From positions 1 through 10,552 of the forward strand of contig SKWB01000216.1 of NCBI GenBank assembly GCA_007129135.1: a stretch of DNA of 10,552 nucleotides. The letters run 5' to 3'. Positions within the stretch are counted from its first letter, which is position 1. Every line of letters starts with the position of its first letter. Below, piece by piece: positions 7,326-10,552 of this stretch. Under the pieces are notes generated by a model. The model saw only the letters and a list, made by a program, of their open reading frames with translations. It had not been told where the DNA came from and ran no database searches. Made by a program: the position numbers and the translations under genes. This DNA comes from Halococcaceae archaeon. Lineage in GTDB: Archaea > Halobacteriota > Halobacteria > Halobacteriales > Halalkalicoccaceae.

Positions 7326-7347
7326 CCGTCGTGACCTAGCAGGGGTG

Positions 7348-8331
<984 letters not shown>

Positions 8332-8355
8332 GGTGGGTGCGCCCGATCGGACCCC

Positions 8356-9237
8356 TCAGACCCCTCGCAGGAACTCCCTGACGAGCTCGGCGAACTCCTC
8401 TGGCCGCTCGCGCGGCGGCCAGTGACCCACGCCCTCCATGACCTCCAGTTCCGCATCGGGTGCGAGCGCCGCCGCCCTGATCGACGCCTCGACGGGAACG
8501 ACCGGGTCCTCCACGCCGTGGACGAACAGCGTCGGGACCGAGAGCTCGCCCAACCGATCGGTGAACTCGGTGTTCAACCCGTTCCAACCGATCTCCGCGC
8601 GCTGGAACCGGTTGAACGCCCGGCCCGCATCCTCGCGTTTCGCCTCGCGCTCGATCTCCACGACCATCCCCGGGGTGACGACGTCCGGGTTCCCGACCAT
8701 CCGTCGTACGCTCGCGCGGGTGAGCCGGCGGCTGTTCCTCAGGGCGCCGTAGGTGAGCCGCCTGAACAGCGGGAGGCGAACGACGGCGTAGCCGAGTTTC
8801 CCCCCCGGAACCTCGCTCGTCAGGCCGTAGGAGTCGACGGCGACCAGCCGATCGACCTTCTCCGGGTGTGCGAGGGCGTAGGAGATGGCGATCCCGCCGC
8901 CCATCGAGATGCCGACGAGGCTCGCGTGCGCGATGTTGAGCGCGTCCATGAAGCCAGAGAGGACGTCGGTGAAGTAGTCGATCGAGTAGGGCGCTTCGGG
9001 GTGGGCGCTCTCGCCGTAGCCGGGGAGGTCGGGCGCGAACACCTGGCACTCCCCCGCGAGCGCGGGGAGCGTCTCGCGCCAGGAGACGGCCGCCGAGTCG
9101 AGTCCGCCGCCGTGGAGCAGGATCACCGCCGGGCCGTCGTGGCCCGCGGTCAGGTAGTGGATCTCGGCCCCGTCCACGACCACCCGTCCGTCCTCGACCT
9201 CGCTCTCCGCTACGAGCGCCGTGGGCTGTGTGCTCAT
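8356..9237 (-). CDS. Alpha/beta hydrolase
   Basis: A 293-residue alpha/beta-hydrolase-fold enzyme of ordinary size. Seen: oxyanion-hole motif LLHGGG (41-45), nucleophile elbow GISMGG with S111, a charged helical cap at about 145-225, acid residue D244 in GVEDPVVP, and H272 in GHWP: a full catalytic triad. Known: this arrangement occurs in esterases, C-C bond hydrolases of the BphD/MhpC type, haloperoxidases and lactonases; the sequence does not decide between them. No signal peptide, so probably cytosolic. The start at 9237 (MSTQPTALVAESEVEDG) is preferred over 9321: the extra 28 residues are Ser/Pro/Arg-rich and overlap the end of the upstream gene. Only 31 nt separate it from the DUF5804-like gene and no box sits at the 26-nt position, so co-transcription is likely. 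Confidence 0.88.
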   Translation of the reverse strand: MSTQPTALVAESEVEDGRVVVDGAEIHYLTAGHDGPAVILLHGGGLDSAAVSWRETLPALAGECQVFAPDLPGYGESAHPEAPYSIDYFTDVLSGFMDALNIAHASLVGISMGGGIAISYALAHPEKVDRLVAVDSYGLTSEVPGGKLGYAVVRLPLFRRLTYGALRNSRRLTRASVRRMVGNPDVVTPGMVVEIEREAKREDAGRAFNRFQRAEIGWNGLNTEFTDRLGELSVPTLFVHGVEDPVVPVEASIRAAALAPDAELEVMEGVGHWPPRERPEEFAELVREFLRGV

Positions 9238-9268
9238 ACCCGACCGTTCGAGACGAGGCTCCGTGAAG

Positions 9269-9718
9269 CTAGCCCCCGAACTCGGTTTCGTGGACCCGGA
9301 CGACGAGGGTCGCTTCGACATCGCGCAGGTCGTACTCCGGGAGCGGGTCGCGTCGGGTGACGTACATCGGTTCGACGAGCGCCCCGTCGTCGACGCCGAA
9401 GATCGCCAGCCGCTCTTTCGACTCCTCTGGCTCGATCTCCTCGTCGCGCACCGCCCGCGCGAGCGTTCGCGAGAGCCACTCCTCGTCGCTCACGCTCGGC
9501 TCCTGGACCAGCGCGTGGTCGGCGAACCGGACGAGGTACCAGTTCAGGTCGTTACAGAGAGAGACCGCCGCGCCGAGGCTCACCGTCTCGACCGCGACCG
9601 TGTTCCGCCAGGGCGACGTGATCTCGTAGGACGCGAGCGCCTCGCGCGAGGTCTCCCTGCCCAGCAGCTCGATCTTCAGGTCGGCGTCGGGCGAGCCGAC
9701 GAGGCAGACGGTCGTCAC
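9269..9718 (-). CDS. Small haloarchaeal DUF5804-like protein
   Basis: A 149-residue acidic soluble protein starting with GTG at 9718. Seen: strand MTTVCLVG, then LKIELLGRETSREALASYEI, a central VSLGAAVSLCNDLNWYLVRF (47-66), an acidic middle, and a C-terminal DLRDVEATLVVRVHE. There are no membrane segments or known catalytic motifs. From recall of haloarchaeal families it resembles DUF5804, a protein of unknown function essentially confined to haloarchaea; I could not confirm this by search. A TATA-like CTTTTC 26 nt upstream of the GTG supports this start and gives it its own promoter in the 40-nt gap after thiI. The hydrolase gene follows 31 nt downstream. No function is proposed. Confidence 0.78.
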   Translation of the reverse strand: MTTVCLVGSPDADLKIELLGRETSREALASYEITSPWRNTVAVETVSLGAAVSLCNDLNWYLVRFADHALVQEPSVSDEEWLSRTLARAVRDEEIEPEESKERLAIFGVDDGALVEPMYVTRRDPLPEYDLRDVEATLVVRVHETEFGG

Positions 9719-9740
9719 GGCTAGTCGGAAACGGCCGCCC

Positions 9741-9746
9741 GAAAAG
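9741..9746 (-). promoter_or_regulatory. TATA-like box of the DUF5804-like gene
   Basis: CTTTTC on the minus strand is centred 25.5 nt upstream of the GTG start at 9718. It overlaps a small inverted repeat, CGAAA (9740-9744) and TTTCG (9751-9755), which could instead be part of a terminator after thiI; the sequence does not decide. Confidence 0.4.
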
Positions 9747-9758
9747 TCGGTTTCGACT

Positions 9759-10552
9759 CTACCGCCCCGTGACCTCGATGCCCGAGACCGCCTCCTCGAT
9801 CACCCCTTCGAGGTCGGGTTCGACCCGTTCGATGGCCTCGAGCGTCGCCTGTGTCTCCGGGTGGTCCGGGGCCATCCGGTTGCAGCCGGCGGGGATCGTC
9901 GCCTCGTCGTACGTACCGATCGCGCGCGCTTTCGCTTCGATCTCGTGTTTGTCGTACGCGAGCAGCGGCCGGTGAACGGGGAAGGAAACCGCGCGGTCGG
10001 TCACCGCGAGGTTCACCGCCGTCTGACTCGACTTCTGACCCAGCGCCTCCCCCGTGACGATCCCGCAGGCCGCTTCGTCCATCGCGATCCGTTCGGCGAC
10101 CCGGAGCATGAACCGCCGGAGCACGAGCATCCGCTCCTCGCGGACCTCGCGCGCGATCAGGTCGGCCGCCTCGCCGCCCGGGACGATCCGTGGACGCATG
10201 TCGAAGCCCGCTGCGTAGCGGCCCAACCGTGCGATCGCCGCCTCGGCGCGCGCGACGTGGTCCGCCCCGCCGAACTCCCCGAGGTCGACGTAGAGCGGAA
10301 CGACCGCACAGCCCCGACGCATCGCCGACCAGGCGGCGACGGGGGAGTCGATCCCCCCGCTCACGAGCGCGACGAGCCGTCCCTGCGATCCGAGCGGAAG
10401 TCCACCGGGGCCCTCACGGCGCTCGCAGGCGACGAACGCCTCCTCGGACCGGCACTCGACGTGGAAGGTCAGGTCGGGGTCCTCCAGATCGACCGTCGGT
10501 TCGAACCCGTCCGAGACCGCGTCCCACACCGCCTGCCCGCCCTCGCGCTCTA
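9759..10552 (-). CDS. thiI: tRNA sulfurtransferase ThiI, N-terminus cut by window edge
   Basis: ThiI adenylates U8 of tRNA and replaces its oxygen with sulfur, giving 4-thiouridine; in many bacteria it also feeds thiazole synthesis. The C-terminal 263 residues are visible (numbered from the right edge). Seen: the end of a THUMP domain (LTFHVECRSEEAFVACERRE, about 27-46), the PP-loop ATP-pyrophosphatase motif SGGIDSPVAAW (64-74), GEALGQKSSQT (167-177), and IPAGCNRMAP, whose C223 matches the conserved PP-loop-domain cysteine (C344 in E. coli). The protein ends 40 residues later, so the C-terminal rhodanese domain of E. coli ThiI is absent, as is usual for archaeal ThiI, which must take sulfur by another route. 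About 120-140 residues, including the N-terminal ferredoxin-like domain, should lie beyond the right edge; a GTG at 10529 is in frame but would delete half of THUMP and is not the start. Confidence 0.94.
   Translation of the reverse strand, partial: EREGGQAVWDAVSDGFEPTVDLEDPDLTFHVECRSEEAFVACERREGPGGLPLGSQGRLVALVSGGIDSPVAAWSAMRRGCAVVPLYVDLGEFGGADHVARAEAAIARLGRYAAGFDMRPRIVPGGEAADLIAREVREERMLVLRRFMLRVAERIAMDEAACGIVTGEALGQKSSQTAVNLAVTDRAVSFPVHRPLLAYDKHEIEAKARAIGTYDEATIPAGCNRMAPDHPETQATLEAIERVEPDLEGVIEEAVSGIEVTGR

Larger units (their letters stand above)
7250..7347. promoter_or_regulatory. 98-bp divergent promoter region, thioredoxin-like gene / cysteine synthase
   Basis: The two best TATA boxes of the window, TTTAAT (minus) and TTTATA (plus), lie 42 nt apart back to back. 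The span between them (7279-7319) is the natural place for a shared regulator; apart from the short GGTG/CACC repeat I see no clear operator. Confidence 0.6.

Noticed and set aside
7258..7347. Upstream in-frame start for the cysteine synthase
   Set aside because: It would place the promoter TTTATA inside the coding region and adds 30 basic, non-conserved residues; CysK-type proteins start close to the SVLEAIGTPLV strand.
8332..8355. Terminator between the convergent cysteine synthase and hydrolase genes
   Set aside because: The 24 bases hold no T-run and no convincing stem.
9238..9321. Longer start for the alpha/beta hydrolase
   Set aside because: The extra residues are Ser/Pro-rich, overlap the 3' end of the DUF5804-like gene and do not resemble a signal peptide.

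Overview
The window reads as ordinary chromosome of a haloarchaeon (class Halobacteria). The evidence is a high GC content with G/C at nearly every third codon position, strongly Asp/Glu-rich proteins, family members typical of haloarchaea (a DICT-domain protein, a DUF5804-like protein, a ThiI with no rhodanese domain), and archaeal TATA-like boxes about 26 nt upstream of several start codons, as expected for leaderless transcripts. I cannot assign a genus. Coding is dense: ten genes, two of them cut by the window edges, no gap longer than about 120 bases, and no tRNA, rRNA, CRISPR array, insertion sequence, integrase or phage gene.

Layout. From 1 to 4622 four genes lie on the minus strand. 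In transcription order they are a DICT sensory-domain protein (4622-3873), purD (3831-2545), a zinc-dependent aspartoacylase/succinylglutamate desuccinylase-family protein (2428-1355), and an FAD-dependent oxidoreductase whose C-terminus runs off the left edge (1243-1). From 4736 to 6856 on the plus strand is a 706-residue DUF255/YyaL-type protein with an N-terminal thioredoxin fold. It converges, with 3 nt between the stop codons, on a small thioredoxin-like protein with a WCGDC site (7249-6860). A 98-bp divergent promoter region then leads into a PLP-dependent cysteine synthase (7348-8331). From 10552 back to 8356 three minus-strand genes follow: thiI (5' end outside the window), a DUF5804-like small protein, and an alpha/beta hydrolase that probably shares a transcript with it.

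How the genes relate. The clearest theme is thiol and sulfur chemistry in the right half: two thioredoxin-fold proteins, a cysteine synthase and the tRNA sulfurtransferase ThiI. This is loose clustering with separate promoters, not a demonstrated operon. The left half is mixed: purine biosynthesis (PurD), a putative sensor, a metallo-deacylase-like enzyme and a flavin oxidoreductase, at least two of them with their own recognisable promoters. I see no defence, mobile or secretion system. The points most worth a second look are a dyad centred on the TATA box of the aspartoacylase-family gene, the non-standard thioredoxin active site, and an acidic insertion in the cysteine synthase.
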